A DNA stretch of 45,348 nt from Knufia peltigerae (GCA_030247855.1 JAPDRN010000189.1:1-45348); one strand, 5' to 3'; positions 1 to 7,782 are shown, counted from the stretch's first letter. The notes: generated from the sequence alone by a model not told the origin. Program-made: numbers and translations.

Positions 1-2
1 CA

Positions 3-56
3 CGCGCGCAGGCCGAGATCGACGCCGCAAGCACCGTGGCTGGCGGCAGCAAGTAA
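3..56 (+). CDS. C-terminal tail of an upstream protein (partial)
   Basis: An open frame enters from the left edge and stops at TAA 54-56, giving 17 residues ending in AGGSK. The tail is Ala/Gly rich and too short to identify. In related genomes the gene before mutL is often an N-acetylmuramoyl-L-alanine amidase; that is context only and cannot be tested here. Confidence 0.5.
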   Translation, partial: RAQAEIDAASTVAGGSK

Positions 57-184
57 CCCGCTGGATCGCCCGCTTCCGCTAGAGCCAGGCCACGCCTGGC
101 TGGCGCTGCGTAAGGTGGATCTCGACTCTACCTGGCGCCGCTCCGCTATCATCGTGGCATGACGTCTGCCTGCCCGACCTGCCC
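57..184 (+). other. mutL upstream region: hairpin and 9-codon overlapping mini-ORF
   Basis: A perfect 8-bp hairpin (83-90 with 94-101, loop CAC) follows CTAG and looks like a worn SMAG-type palindrome. TATCAT at 147-152 is a possible -10 without a convincing -35. An ATG at 159 opens a 9-codon frame whose TGA (186-188) overlaps the mutL ATG (185-187) as ATGA, so ribosomes ending there could restart on mutL. All three are weak signals. Confidence 0.3.
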
Positions 185-2086
185 ATGAACGCGCCCGATC
201 CGCGTCCGATCCGGCCGTTGCCGGAAATCCTGATCAACCAGATTGCCGCCGGTGAGGTGGTCGAACGGCCCGCATCGGTGGTCAAGGAGCTGGTTGAAAA
301 CGCGATCGATGCCGGCGCCAGCCGCGTCGATATCGAACTGGAAGAAGGCGGTGTGCGCCTGATCCGCATCCGCGACAACGGCAGCGGCATTGCCGCGGAA
401 CAGTTGCCGCTGGCCGTCTCGCGTCACGCCACCAGCAAGATCGCCAACCTGGACGAGCTGGAAGCAGTGGCCACGCTGGGTTTCCGTGGCGAAGCGCTGC
501 CCTCGATCGCCTCGGTCAGTCGTTTCACCCTGTCCTCGCGCCGTGCCCATGATGAGCACGGTTCGGCACTGCAGATCGAAGGCGGCAAGATCGGCGAGGT
601 GACCCCGCGCGCGCATGCGCCCGGCACTACGGTGGAAGTGCGCGAGTTGTTCTACAACGTGCCGGCGCGGCGCAAGTTCCTGCGCGCCGAGCGCACCGAA
701 CTGGGACATATCGAAGAGTGGCTGCGCTCGCTGGCACTGGCCCGGCCCGATGTCGAGCTGCGTGTCTCGCACAACGGCAAGGCCTCGCGTCGCTACAAGC
801 CGGGGGATCTGTATTCGGACGTGCGCCTGGCCGAGACCCTGGGCGAAGACTTCGCCAGCCAGGCCGTGCGCGTGGACCACAGCAGTGCCGGCCTGCGCCT
901 GCATGGCTGGATCGCGCAACCGCATTATTCGCGTGCCAGCACCGATCAGCAGTACCTGTACGTCAACGGCCGTTCGGTGCGTGACCGCAGTGTTGCCCAC
1001 GCGGTGAAGATGGCCTACGGCGACGTGCTGTATCACGGTCGGCAGCCAGCCTATGTGCTGTTCCTGGAACTGGACCCGACGCGCGTCGATGTGAACGTGC
1101 ACCCGGCCAAGCACGAGGTGCGTTTCCGTGACTCGCGGCTGGTGCATGACTTCGTCTACCGCACCTTGAAGGACGCGCTGGCCGACACCCGCGCCGGCAT
1201 GAGCGCGCAGGAGATCGGTGCAGGAGCCGTGCATCCGGCCGAGGGCGGCAGCGCGTCTGCGATGCCGGGGGCCACGGCCGCCAGCTTCGGCTACGTGCGC
1301 GGCCCGGCGCCCGGTGCCGGGCCGGGCGGCGGCGCTGGCTTCTCCGGTTGGCGCCCGCAGCAGCCGCTGGGCCTGCAGGTGGCCGACGCACCCGCTGCCT
1401 ATGCTGCGTTGTATGCGTCGCCAGCGGGTGCCGAGCGGGGTGCGGTACTGCCGCCGATGCCGATGGAGAACGGATTGCCGGTCACCAGTGCCGACGCCGG
1501 AGTACCTCCGCTGGGTTACGCCGTTGCCCAGTTGCATGGCATCTACATCCTGGCCGAGAACGCCGAAGGCCTGATCGTGGTCGACATGCATGCGGCGCAC
1601 GAACGCATCGGCTACGAGCGGTTGAAGAATGCGCACGATGGCATCGGCCTGCAGTCGCAGCCGTTGCTGGTGCCGATCACCCTGGCGGTGGGCGAGCGCG
1701 AGGCCGATACCGCCGAGGCGGAGGCCGATACGCTGGCTGCGCTCGGGTTCGAGATCACCCGTGCCGGACCGGGCGCGCTGCACGTGCGCAGCATCCCGGC
1801 GCTGCTGGCCCATGCCGAACCCGAAGGCCTGCTGCGCGATGTGCTGACCGACCTGCGCGAACACGGCCAGAGCCGACGCATCGCCACTGCGCGCGACGAG
1901 CTGCTGTCGACCATGGCCTGCCATGGCGCCGTGCGTGCCAACCGGCGCCTGACCGTGCCGGAAATGAACGCGCTGCTGCGCGACATGGAAATCACCGAGC
2001 GGTCCGGCCAGTGCAATCACGGCCGACCGACCTGGGCCCGTTTTTCGCTGGCGGAAATCGACCGCTGGTTCCTGCGCGGACGTTGA
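185..2086 (+). CDS. mutL: DNA mismatch repair protein MutL
   Basis: This 633-residue protein is the mismatch-repair matchmaker that couples MutS to strand incision. The N-terminal GHKL ATPase is clear: ELVENAIDAGA with catalytic Glu35, then IRDNGSGI and TLGFRGEAL. A Pro/Ala/Gly-rich linker spans roughly residues 345-430. The C-terminal domain has DMHAAHERIGYE at 467-478, which fits the metal-binding endonuclease motif D(Q/M)HA-x2-E-x4-E. QPLLVP at 492-497 resembles the beta-clamp-binding motif, and CNHGRP starts at Cys610. E. coli MutL lacks the endonuclease motif and relies on MutH; this protein therefore looks like a nicking MutL. The ATG at 185 gives the family's usual N-terminus. The next gene starts 11 bp after the stop. 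Confidence 0.98.
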   Translation: MNAPDPRPIRPLPEILINQIAAGEVVERPASVVKELVENAIDAGASRVDIELEEGGVRLIRIRDNGSGIAAEQLPLAVSRHATSKIANLDELEAVATLGFRGEALPSIASVSRFTLSSRRAHDEHGSALQIEGGKIGEVTPRAHAPGTTVEVRELFYNVPARRKFLRAERTELGHIEEWLRSLALARPDVELRVSHNGKASRRYKPGDLYSDVRLAETLGEDFASQAVRVDHSSAGLRLHGWIAQPHYSRASTDQQYLYVNGRSVRDRSVAHAVKMAYGDVLYHGRQPAYVLFLELDPTRVDVNVHPAKHEVRFRDSRLVHDFVYRTLKDALADTRAGMSAQEIGAGAVHPAEGGSASAMPGATAASFGYVRGPAPGAGPGGGAGFSGWRPQQPLGLQVADAPAAYAALYASPAGAERGAVLPPMPMENGLPVTSADAGVPPLGYAVAQLHGIYILAENAEGLIVVDMHAAHERIGYERLKNAHDGIGLQSQPLLVPITLAVGEREADTAEAEADTLAALGFEITRAGPGALHVRSIPALLAHAEPEGLLRDVLTDLREHGQSRRIATARDELLSTMACHGAVRANRRLTVPEMNALLRDMEITERSGQCNHGRPTWARFSLAEIDRWFLRGR

Positions 2087-2097
2087 GGGGAGCACCG

Positions 2098-3027
2098 ATG
2101 CGATTTTGCGGAATGGGCAGCCTGCTGGCGGCCCTGTTGTTGGTGGCCTGCAGCCCGGCACCTACGCCGGCCCCCGCCGCTGTTGAGGATCCGGCCTTCG
2201 CTGCGCAGCAACAGCAATGGCGGGTGCTGCGCTACCAGGACCTGACCCGGCCCGACGGCTGGACCGCGCTGGTCGGCCTGCACTGGTTGCAGAACCGGTC
2301 GCACTTTGTCGGCAGTGGCGCCACCAGTGGCATCCGCCTGGCGGTGGGGCCGGCCAAGCTGGGCCTGTTACGCCGTGAAGGCGACCAATGGTGGTTCACG
2401 CCGGAGTCCGGCACGGATGTCATCCTCGACGGACAGCCTGTGCGCGGGCGTGTCCGTATGGATACCGATAAGGATCCGCAGCCGACCCTGCTGGCCTTCG
2501 ATGGCGGCAAGGGTCAGCTCAGCCTGATCCGTCGTGGCACGCGCGATGCGCTGCGGGTCAAGCACGCCGATGCACCCGCGCGCCGCGATTTCACCGGCCT
2601 GCAGTACTGGCCCGGTGGTCCGCAATGGCAGGTGCAGGCGCGTTTCATCGCGCATCCTCCGGGCAAGACCCTGCCGATCGTGGACATCACCGGCCTGACC
2701 ACCGAGATGCCCAACGCCGGTGCGGTGGAATTCGATCGCGACGGCCGCAGCTGGCGGTTGGAAGCGATCGGCGAGCCGGGGCAGCCGCTGTTCCTGATTT
2801 TCGCCGACCGTACCAGTGGCCACGGCAGCTATCCTGCTGGCCGCTATCTGGATACCGATGCGCCCACCGCCGACGGCCACGTGACGATCGACTTCAACCA
2901 CGCCCACAACCCACCGTGCGCGTTTACCGCCTATGCGACCTGTCCGTTGGCGCCGCCGGAAAACCGCCTGGACCTGCGTGTGGAAGCGGGTGAGAAGGCG
3001 TACCACCTGCCTGAAGGAGAGGGCTGA
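2098..3027 (+). CDS. DUF1684 family lipoprotein
   Basis: A 309-residue predicted lipoprotein. The N-terminus is a lipoprotein signal with a lipobox ending LLVAC (Cys18), so it should be anchored in the envelope. The body matches the DUF1684 pattern: an early GWTALVGLHWL segment and a C-terminal FNHAHNPPCAFTAYATCPLA / PPENRL signature with paired Cys. The biochemical role of the family is not established. The gene lies 11 bp after mutL and 2 bp before the TraB/GumN-like gene, so it is probably co-transcribed with both, although its envelope location suggests no link to mismatch repair. The ATG at 2098 is chosen because it begins the signal peptide; the frame is open further upstream inside mutL. 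Confidence 0.85.
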   Translation: MRFCGMGSLLAALLLVACSPAPTPAPAAVEDPAFAAQQQQWRVLRYQDLTRPDGWTALVGLHWLQNRSHFVGSGATSGIRLAVGPAKLGLLRREGDQWWFTPESGTDVILDGQPVRGRVRMDTDKDPQPTLLAFDGGKGQLSLIRRGTRDALRVKHADAPARRDFTGLQYWPGGPQWQVQARFIAHPPGKTLPIVDITGLTTEMPNAGAVEFDRDGRSWRLEAIGEPGQPLFLIFADRTSGHGSYPAGRYLDTDAPTADGHVTIDFNHAHNPPCAFTAYATCPLAPPENRLDLRVEAGEKAYHLPEGEG

Positions 3028-3029
3028 AC

Positions 3030-3977
3030 ATGTTGATGAAACTGTTGTTGCGCAGTGCCGTGTTTCTCGTTGCCTGTGCCGCCGGCCCGCTGGCCATCGC
3101 GCGCGATACGCCGGTCGAAGCCACGGCGGGCAGGCCGCCGGTGCCGCTGCTGTGGAAGGTCACCGGACAAGGAGATGCACGCCTGTACCTGCTGGGTTCC
3201 TTCCATCTGCTGAAGCCGCAGGACTATCCGCTGTCGCCTGATGTCGAGCAGGCGTTCGAAGCCTCGCAGCGCGTGCTGTTTGAAGTGACGCCGGAGGAAC
3301 TGCAGTCGCCGCAGATGGCCAGCCAGATGGTGCAGGTCGCTACCCGCAAGGATGGCAGCGAGCTCAAGCGTGACCTGGATGCGCCGACCTGGCAGAAGCT
3401 GCAGGCCTATGCGACGCAGAACAAATTGCCATTGGCGCAGTTGCAGGGCATGAAAGCGTGGTTCGTCGGCCTGACCATCACCGTGGCGCAGATGCAGAAG
3501 CTGGGCCTGGACCCGGAGCTGGGCCTGGACCGTCATTTCATGCAGCGGGCACAGAAGGCGGGCAAGAAGACCGCAGGCCTGGAAGACATGTCCAGCCAGA
3601 TCAACCTGCTCGATGGCATGAGCGTGCAGGAGCAGCGGCAGATGCTGTCCGAGGCGCTGGACGAAGCGGGCAAGGGTGACGCCCAGGCGCAGATGCTGCA
3701 TGAGGCCTGGCGCCGCGGCGACGATCGGCTGTTGTGGAACCGGATGGGCGTGGAGATGCGCCAGAAGTATCCGCAGCTTTACCAGCACATCAATACCGAC
3801 CGCAACGATGCGTGGGTGCCCAAACTGCTGCCGTACCTGCAGTCGGGGCAGGGTGGCACGCTGGTGGTGGTGGGCGGCCTGCACCTGCTGGGCAACGACG
3901 GCGTGGTCGAGAAGCTGCGGGCGAAGGGCTACAAGGTCGAGCGGGTGTGCTCGGCATGCAAGGCGAAACGTCCGTAG
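3030..3977 (+). CDS. TraB/GumN family protein
   Basis: A 315-residue exported protein of the TraB/PrgY/GumN superfamily. Residues 1-24 form a signal peptide. The two family GxxH motifs are present: LYLLGSFHLL near the N-terminus and VVVGGLHLLG near the C-terminus. The family is thought to be related to Tiki-type metalloproteases, but bacterial members have no settled function. GumN takes its name from the xanthan cluster; no gum genes occur here, so no role in xanthan is implied. A good Shine-Dalgarno (GGAGAGGG) precedes ATG 3030. The stop codon TAG is the TAG of a GTAG-headed palindrome at 3974-3998. Confidence 0.85.
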   Translation: MLMKLLLRSAVFLVACAAGPLAIARDTPVEATAGRPPVPLLWKVTGQGDARLYLLGSFHLLKPQDYPLSPDVEQAFEASQRVLFEVTPEELQSPQMASQMVQVATRKDGSELKRDLDAPTWQKLQAYATQNKLPLAQLQGMKAWFVGLTITVAQMQKLGLDPELGLDRHFMQRAQKAGKKTAGLEDMSSQINLLDGMSVQEQRQMLSEALDEAGKGDAQAQMLHEAWRRGDDRLLWNRMGVEMRQKYPQLYQHINTDRNDAWVPKLLPYLQSGQGGTLVVVGGLHLLGNDGVVEKLRAKGYKVERVCSACKAKRP

Positions 3978-3998
3978 ATTCCACCCCACGCATGGTGG
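3974..3998 (+). repeat. Degenerate SMAG-type palindrome at the TraB/GumN gene stop
   Basis: GTAGATT at 3974 is followed by CCACC (3981-3985) pairing with GGTGG (3994-3998), with a CACGCAT-like loop. It resembles the GTAGATCCACGC/GCGTGG repeats elsewhere in the window, but is shorter and imperfect. The gene before it uses the TAG of GTAG as its stop. Confidence 0.6.
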
Positions 3999-4008
3999 CG
4001 TTGAAAAC

Positions 4009-4037
4009 AAAACGGCGCGCCCATGGCGCGCCGTTTT
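4009..4037. terminator. Bidirectional intrinsic terminator
   Basis: A perfect 13-bp stem (4009-4021 with 4025-4037, loop CAT) begins AAAACGGCGCGCC and ends in TTTT, so it has a U-tract in both directions. It sits between the convergent TraB/GumN gene and phaR and can end both transcripts. Confidence 0.85.
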
Positions 4038-4047
4038 CGTATCAGCC

Positions 4048-4057
4048 GGGGGGGGGG
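4048..4057. repeat. Ten-G homopolymer just after the phaR stop
   Basis: Ten consecutive G (a C10 run on the phaR strand) lie 1 bp past the phaR stop codon. Length change here would not alter either flanking protein. It is also a common place for sequencing error. Confidence 0.9.
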
Positions 4058-4058
4058 C

Positions 4059-4604
4059 TCAGCGGCGGGTCTTGCCGCCGGTACCCGTGCCGCCGGTCGG
4101 CTCGCTCGGCTTGCCGGCCGTGCCGGTGCCGGTGCCCGTTCCGGTGCCACCGGGACGCGGGCCACCGAAACCGCTGCCCATGTTGCGCTGGAATTCCTGC
4201 CACAGCTCCAGGTTGCGCTCGGTCAGCTGGTTCATCATCGCCCACGGCGTCTGCCCCAGCAGGTTGCCCATCTGCTGGCGGAACTGCTGCTGCTGGTCGA
4301 GGAAGACCTGCATGCTGCGCTCCAGGTAGTTGCCCATGAAGCCCTGCAGGGAATCGCCGTAGAAGCGGATCAGCTGGCTCAGCAGCTGGGTGGAGAGCAT
4401 CGGTTCGCCGTCCTGCTCCTGGTCGGCGATGATCTGCAGCAGGACCGATCGGGTCAGGTCGTCGCCGCTCTTGGCGTCGCGGACTTCGAAGTCTTCGCCG
4501 TCGAGGATCAGCTGGCGCACGTCCTCGATGGTGATGTAACTGGAGATCTCGGTGTCGTACAGACGGCGGTTCGGATACTTCTTGATGATGCGGGTCGCAG
4601 CCAT
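4059..4604 (-). CDS. phaR: Polyhydroxyalkanoate synthesis repressor PhaR
   Basis: A 181-residue transcriptional regulator of polyhydroxybutyrate granule genes. In characterised members PhaR binds both PHB and the promoters of phasin genes and of phaR itself, so granule formation relieves repression. The N-terminal DNA/PHB-accumulation domain is recognisable: RIIKKYPNRRLYDTEIS, followed by the YITIEDVRQLI region (residues 4-65). A Gln-rich segment (QQQQFRQQMG) follows. The C-terminus is a low-complexity Gly/Thr tail. ATG 4604 starts directly at MAATRIIKKYPNRRL; an upstream ATG 36 bp away would add unconserved residues. It lies 179 bp downstream of phbB on the same strand, and that spacer holds two strong palindromes that look like its operator. 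Confidence 0.93.
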   Translation of the reverse strand: MAATRIIKKYPNRRLYDTEISSYITIEDVRQLILDGEDFEVRDAKSGDDLTRSVLLQIIADQEQDGEPMLSTQLLSQLIRFYGDSLQGFMGNYLERSMQVFLDQQQQFRQQMGNLLGQTPWAMMNQLTERNLELWQEFQRNMGSGFGGPRPGGTGTGTGTGTAGKPSEPTGGTGTGGKTRR

Positions 4605-4702
4605 GAAGCGGTACTCGTCACAGTAGACGCGCAGCATGGCGCAGTGCAGCAGCGGTTGCAACCGCCCCAGCCCCCGCCAGGCTTGGTTTTCCATCGCCGG
4701 AA

Positions 4703-4736
4703 TGTTGCGCAACAAGGCTTTGCGTGCTGCGCAGCA
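4703..4736. promoter_or_regulatory. Tandem TGC/GCA palindromes upstream of phaR (candidate PhaR operator)
   Basis: Two perfect 12-bp palindromes, TGTTGCGCAACA (4703-4714) and TGCTGCGCAGCA (4725-4736), have centres 22 bp apart, about two helical turns. They lie about 100-135 bp upstream of the phaR start. Known PhaR-family sites are TGC/GCA-rich dyads, so autoregulation is the natural reading, but it is inferred. Confidence 0.55.
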
Positions 4737-4783
4737 TGACCAACGGCAGGGTGCAGCAAAGGGCCCTTCGATCTTGGCGCCGT

Positions 4784-5524
4784 TTACCAGCCCATGTGGT
4801 GGCCACCGTTGATGTCCAGGTTGCTGCCGGTGATCCACGAGGCCTCTTCGGCTACCAGGAAGGACACGCCATAGGCGATTTCCTCCGGCTTGCCCAGGCG
4901 CCCGGTCGGGATGTCGGCGATGATCTTGGCGCGCACTTCCTCGGGCACCGCCATCACCATATCGGTGGCCACATAGCCGGGCGAGATGGTGTTCACGGTG
5001 ATGCCGAAGCCTGCATTCTCGCGCGCCAGCGAGATGGTGAAGCCGTGCATGCCGGCCTTGGCGGCGGCGTAGTTGGCTTGGCCGTACTGGCCCTTCAGGC
5101 CGTTGATCGAGCTGATCTGGATGACTCGGCCCCAGCCGCGTCGACGCATGCCTTCGATGACCGGGCGGGTGACGTTGAATACCGAATTTAGGTTGGTGTT
5201 GATCACATCGTGCCACTGCTCCGCGCGCATGCGGTGGAAGGTGGTATCGCGGGTGATGCCGGCGTTGTTGACCAGGATCTCGACCGGGCCCAGTTCGGCT
5301 TCGACCGCACGGATCAGGGCTTCGGCGCTGGCGGAGTCGGAGACATCGCCCGGGAAGATCGACACCTGGTAGCCGCGTTCGGTCATCGCCTGCTGCCAGG
5401 CACGGGCCTTGGCTTCATCGCGATAGTTGGTAGCGACCCGGTGGCCCTGGTCGGCCAGGCGTTGGCAGATGGCGGTACCGATGCCGCCGGTTCCGCCGGT
5501 GACCAGTGCGACGCGAGATGTCAT
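4784..5524 (-). CDS. phbB: Acetoacetyl-CoA reductase
   Basis: A 246-residue short-chain dehydrogenase that makes (R)-3-hydroxybutyryl-CoA from acetoacetyl-CoA with NADPH, the second step of PHB synthesis. The Rossmann motif is TGGTGGIG near residue 10, NNAG is present, and the catalytic set is ISS...YGQANYAAAK (Ser, Tyr, Lys). The GHHMGW C-terminus is typical of PhbB-type reductases. It begins 17 bp after the gluQ stop and is followed by phaR, which supports the PHB assignment over a generic ketoacyl reductase. The synthase (phaC) and thiolase are not in this window. Confidence 0.93.
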   Translation of the reverse strand: MTSRVALVTGGTGGIGTAICQRLADQGHRVATNYRDEAKARAWQQAMTERGYQVSIFPGDVSDSASAEALIRAVEAELGPVEILVNNAGITRDTTFHRMRAEQWHDVINTNLNSVFNVTRPVIEGMRRRGWGRVIQISSINGLKGQYGQANYAAAKAGMHGFTISLARENAGFGITVNTISPGYVATDMVMAVPEEVRAKIIADIPTGRLGKPEEIAYGVSFLVAEEASWITGSNLDINGGHHMGW

Positions 5525-5541
5525 GGAAAGCTGTCCGGATA

Positions 5542-6462
5542 TCAGGTGGGGGAAGGGGGATTCTGCAACATCGGCGCGGAAAGTGCGCCCGCCGGCAGCA
5601 GGATGTCCGCGCGCGGCAGCAGGCCGGGGTTGAAGCTGCGCTGGGCGGCGGCCAACAGTACATCGCGATCGTCGATGCCTTCCAGTGTGGTGCTCGGCTG
5701 GCCCAGCAGTTCCCACAACCGGTGCAGCACCGGTACCGGCTGGCTGGCATCCACCGGCAGCGCGGCCAGTGACTTGGACAATTTGTGGCCAGGTGCATCC
5801 AGCAGCAGCGGCAGGTGCCAGTAACGCGGTGTTGGCAGGCCCAGCGCCCGCTGCAGCAGGATCTGGCGGGCGGTGGAATCGAGCAGGTCGGCGCCGCGCA
5901 CGACCTCGTTCACGCCCTGCGCGGCATCGTCGACGACCACCGCCAACTGGTAGGCCCAGCAGCCGTCGGCTCGCCGCAGTACGAAGTCGCCCACCTCGGC
6001 ATGGACATCCTGTTGTTGCCGGCCGCGCAGGCCATCCTCGAAATGCACCACGCTGCCCGCAGGCACGCGGAAGCGGACGGCCGGGTCCGGTCTTGTCTGC
6101 CGCGCGACGCAGCGATGATGGATGCCGCCAGTGGCGGCCAGGTCGCTGCGGCTGCAATGGCAGACAAAGGCGTGGCCATCGGCCAGCAGGCGGTCCAGCG
6201 CCGTCTGGTAGGCGTCGCCGCGCGCGCTCTGCCAGATCACCGGCCCGTCATGGGCCAGGCCGAATGCGGCCAGGGTCTGCAGCTGCGCCTGTGCCGCACC
6301 GGCCACCGTGCGGGGTGGGTCGACGTCCTCGATGCGCAACCGCCACAGGCCGCCATGGTGGCGTGCGAGCAGCCAGCTGCCGAAGGCGGCAAGCAGAGAG
6401 CCGGGATGCAGCAGGCCGGTGGGTGAGGGCGCGAAACGGCCGCAGGGAAGGTTGGAGGTCAT
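5542..6462 (-). CDS. gluQ: Glutamyl-Q tRNA(Asp) synthetase
   Basis: A 306-residue paralogue of glutamyl-tRNA synthetase lacking the anticodon-binding domain. It charges glutamate onto the queuosine base of tRNA(Asp). The class I HIGH-like motif lies in RFAPSPTGLLHPGS and the KMSKS-like loop is HKLSKS. A zinc site CHC-x10-HHRC matches the YadB/GluQ arrangement. The start is placed at the ATG at 6462 (MTSNLPCGRFAPSPTG); 13 extra codons upstream are possible but unlike the family. It heads the gluQ-phbB-phaR strand and is divergent from htpX. Confidence 0.93.
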   Translation of the reverse strand: MTSNLPCGRFAPSPTGLLHPGSLLAAFGSWLLARHHGGLWRLRIEDVDPPRTVAGAAQAQLQTLAAFGLAHDGPVIWQSARGDAYQTALDRLLADGHAFVCHCSRSDLAATGGIHHRCVARQTRPDPAVRFRVPAGSVVHFEDGLRGRQQQDVHAEVGDFVLRRADGCWAYQLAVVVDDAAQGVNEVVRGADLLDSTARQILLQRALGLPTPRYWHLPLLLDAPGHKLSKSLAALPVDASQPVPVLHRLWELLGQPSTTLEGIDDRDVLLAAAQRSFNPGLLPRADILLPAGALSAPMLQNPPSPT

Positions 6463-6489
6463 GCAGGCTGAATCGTCGGTCAGGTTGGC

Positions 6490-6520
6490 GCTTGAATTCA
6501 AGCTGACCGCACCGCAAATT
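6490..6520 (+). promoter_or_regulatory. Candidate heat-shock-type promoter and palindrome upstream of htpX
   Basis: The gluQ-htpX spacer has a perfect 14-bp palindrome, GCTTGAATTCAAGC (6490-6503). Its CTTGAA (6491-6496) is followed after 15 bp by CCGCAAAT (6512-6519). This resembles the sigma-32 pattern CTTGAA...CCCCATNT with acceptable spacing. The palindrome could instead be a repressor site. Confidence 0.4.
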
Positions 6521-6555
6521 GACGGATATCAACCCCTTCCAAGCCGGATTTTCCC

Positions 6556-7422
6556 ATGTTTACCCGCATTGCCCTGTTCCTGGCGACCAATCTCGCGGTC
6601 CTGATCCTCGCCAGCATCGTGATGTCGCTGCTGGGGGTCAATTCGAACCAGATGAGTGGCCTGCTGGTCATGGCCGCGATCTTCGGTTTCGGTGGCTCCC
6701 TCATCTCGCTGCTGCTGTCCAAGTGGATGGCCAAGCGCTCCACCGGTGCGGTGGTGATCACCGAGCCGCGCAACCAGACCGAGCGCTGGCTGCTGGCCAC
6801 CGTCGAGCGCCAGGCCAAGGCGGCCGGTATCGGCATGCCGGAAGTGGCGGTGTATGACGGCCCGGAGATCAACGCGTTCGCCACCGGTGCCAACCGCAAC
6901 AACGCGCTGGTGGCGGTATCCACCGGCCTGCTGCACAACATGAGCGAGGATGAAGCCGAAGCCGTGCTCGGCCACGAGATCGCCCACGTCGCCAACGGTG
7001 ACATGATCACCATGGCACTGCTGCAGGGCGTGCTGAACACCTTCGTGATCGTGCTGGCCCGCGTGGTTGGCGGCGTGATCGACAGCGCGTTGTCGGGCAA
7101 CCGCGAAGGCGGCGGCCGTGGCTTTGCCTACTACATCATCGTGTTCGTGTTGGAGATGGTGTTCGGCCTGTTCGCCACGATGATCTCGATGTGGTTCTCG
7201 CGCCACCGCGAATTCCGCGCAGATGCCGGCGGTGCATCGCTGGCCGGCCGTCAGAAGATGATCTCGGCGCTGGAGCGGCTGCAGCTCAATCACGGCCAGA
7301 GCACCCTGCCGACGCAGATCGCCGCGTTCGGTATTGCCGGTTCGACGGCGAAGAAGCTGTTCATGAGCCATCCTCCGCTGGAAGAGCGCATTGCCGCGCT
7401 GCGGGCGTCGACTGCGGCGTAA
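6556..7422 (+). CDS. htpX: Membrane zinc protease HtpX
   Basis: A 288-residue inner-membrane M48 metalloprotease that takes part in quality control of membrane proteins together with FtsH. Two N-terminal membrane spans (about residues 4-25 and 33-55) precede the active site, H140-E-I-A-H144 in LGHEIAHVANGD. The third zinc ligand is Glu219 in REFRADAGG. Two further hydrophobic segments lie between them (MITMALLQGVLNTFVIVLAR and the YYIIVFVLEMVFGLF region). The length is typical. A strong terminator follows 27 bp after the stop, so it appears monocistronic. A heat-shock-like promoter lies upstream. Confidence 0.96.
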   Translation: MFTRIALFLATNLAVLILASIVMSLLGVNSNQMSGLLVMAAIFGFGGSLISLLLSKWMAKRSTGAVVITEPRNQTERWLLATVERQAKAAGIGMPEVAVYDGPEINAFATGANRNNALVAVSTGLLHNMSEDEAEAVLGHEIAHVANGDMITMALLQGVLNTFVIVLARVVGGVIDSALSGNREGGGRGFAYYIIVFVLEMVFGLFATMISMWFSRHREFRADAGGASLAGRQKMISALERLQLNHGQSTLPTQIAAFGIAGSTAKKLFMSHPPLEERIAALRASTAA

Positions 7423-7449
7423 GCTTCGGCCCCCGATGGAGATGCAGGA

Positions 7450-7476
7450 ACGCCTGGCCTCGCGCCGGGCGTTTTT
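7450..7476 (+). terminator. Intrinsic terminator of htpX
   Basis: A 9-bp stem (7450-7458 with 7464-7472, one G-U pair) is followed by TTTTT, 27 bp after the htpX stop. Confidence 0.85.
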
Positions 7477-7492
7477 GTTTGCGGGGAGGCAT

Positions 7493-7732
7493 TGCTGGCG
7501 CCGGGCTCGCCCGGCGGCTCGTTTCCGCGCCTGCGGAGAGGTGTCACTTTCTTTGCGCGCAAAGAAAGTAACCAAAGAAACGCTCCGCCGGCCGCGAGCC
7601 GTCGTGCTTCGCACGTCGGTTCCCTGCGCTCCTCGGTCCGTCGAGGGACGGTGCGGGAACTCGCTACGCTCAGACACCCGCACCTCTTCGCCCTCGCCGG
7701 ACCTGCGGTGCTCGGCTCGCTATAAGGCGGAC
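7493..7732 (+). repeat. Hairpin-rich interspersed repeat, family 2 copy A
   Basis: About 240 bp. It starts with a GC-rich hairpin like the SMAG at 22505-22528 but without GTAG, then CCGC/GCGG. Next comes a 10-11-bp hairpin ACTTTCTTTG/CAAAGAAAGT (7546-7569) and AACCAAAGAAAC. The last part is a branched domain closed by GCGAGCCG/CGGCTCGC. Inside the branched domain are hairpins 7599-7607/7611-7619 and 7635-7657/7677-7703. Copies B (7806-7997, inverted) and C (22219-22530, inverted) share the layout. Reading frames here (VTFFARAKKVTKE-like) are by-products of the repeat. The 7423-8070 spacer contains no other gene. Confidence 0.85.
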
Positions 7733-7758
7733 TGGAAGATCAAGATCAACGGCAAGAG

Positions 7759-7782
7759 CATCCACGCATGGCGTGGATCTAC
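7759..7782 (-). repeat. SMAG palindrome (GTAG on minus strand)
   Basis: A 24-bp GTAG-headed palindrome whose minus strand reads GTAGATCCACGC, CAT, GCGTGGATG. It is the same subfamily as 12332-12355 and 37530-37553, and lies between repeat copies A and B. Confidence 0.85.

Noticed and set aside
149..2161. 670-codon minus-strand frame opposite mutL, and similar very long frames such as 39548-41632 (+) and 10074-11687 (-)
   Set aside because: These are mirror frames caused by high GC at third positions; they lack recognisable domains and lie opposite well-conserved genes.
3030..3977. Calling the TraB/GumN-family gene gumN with a role in xanthan
   Set aside because: No gum genes adjoin it; the family is broad and its function is unsettled.
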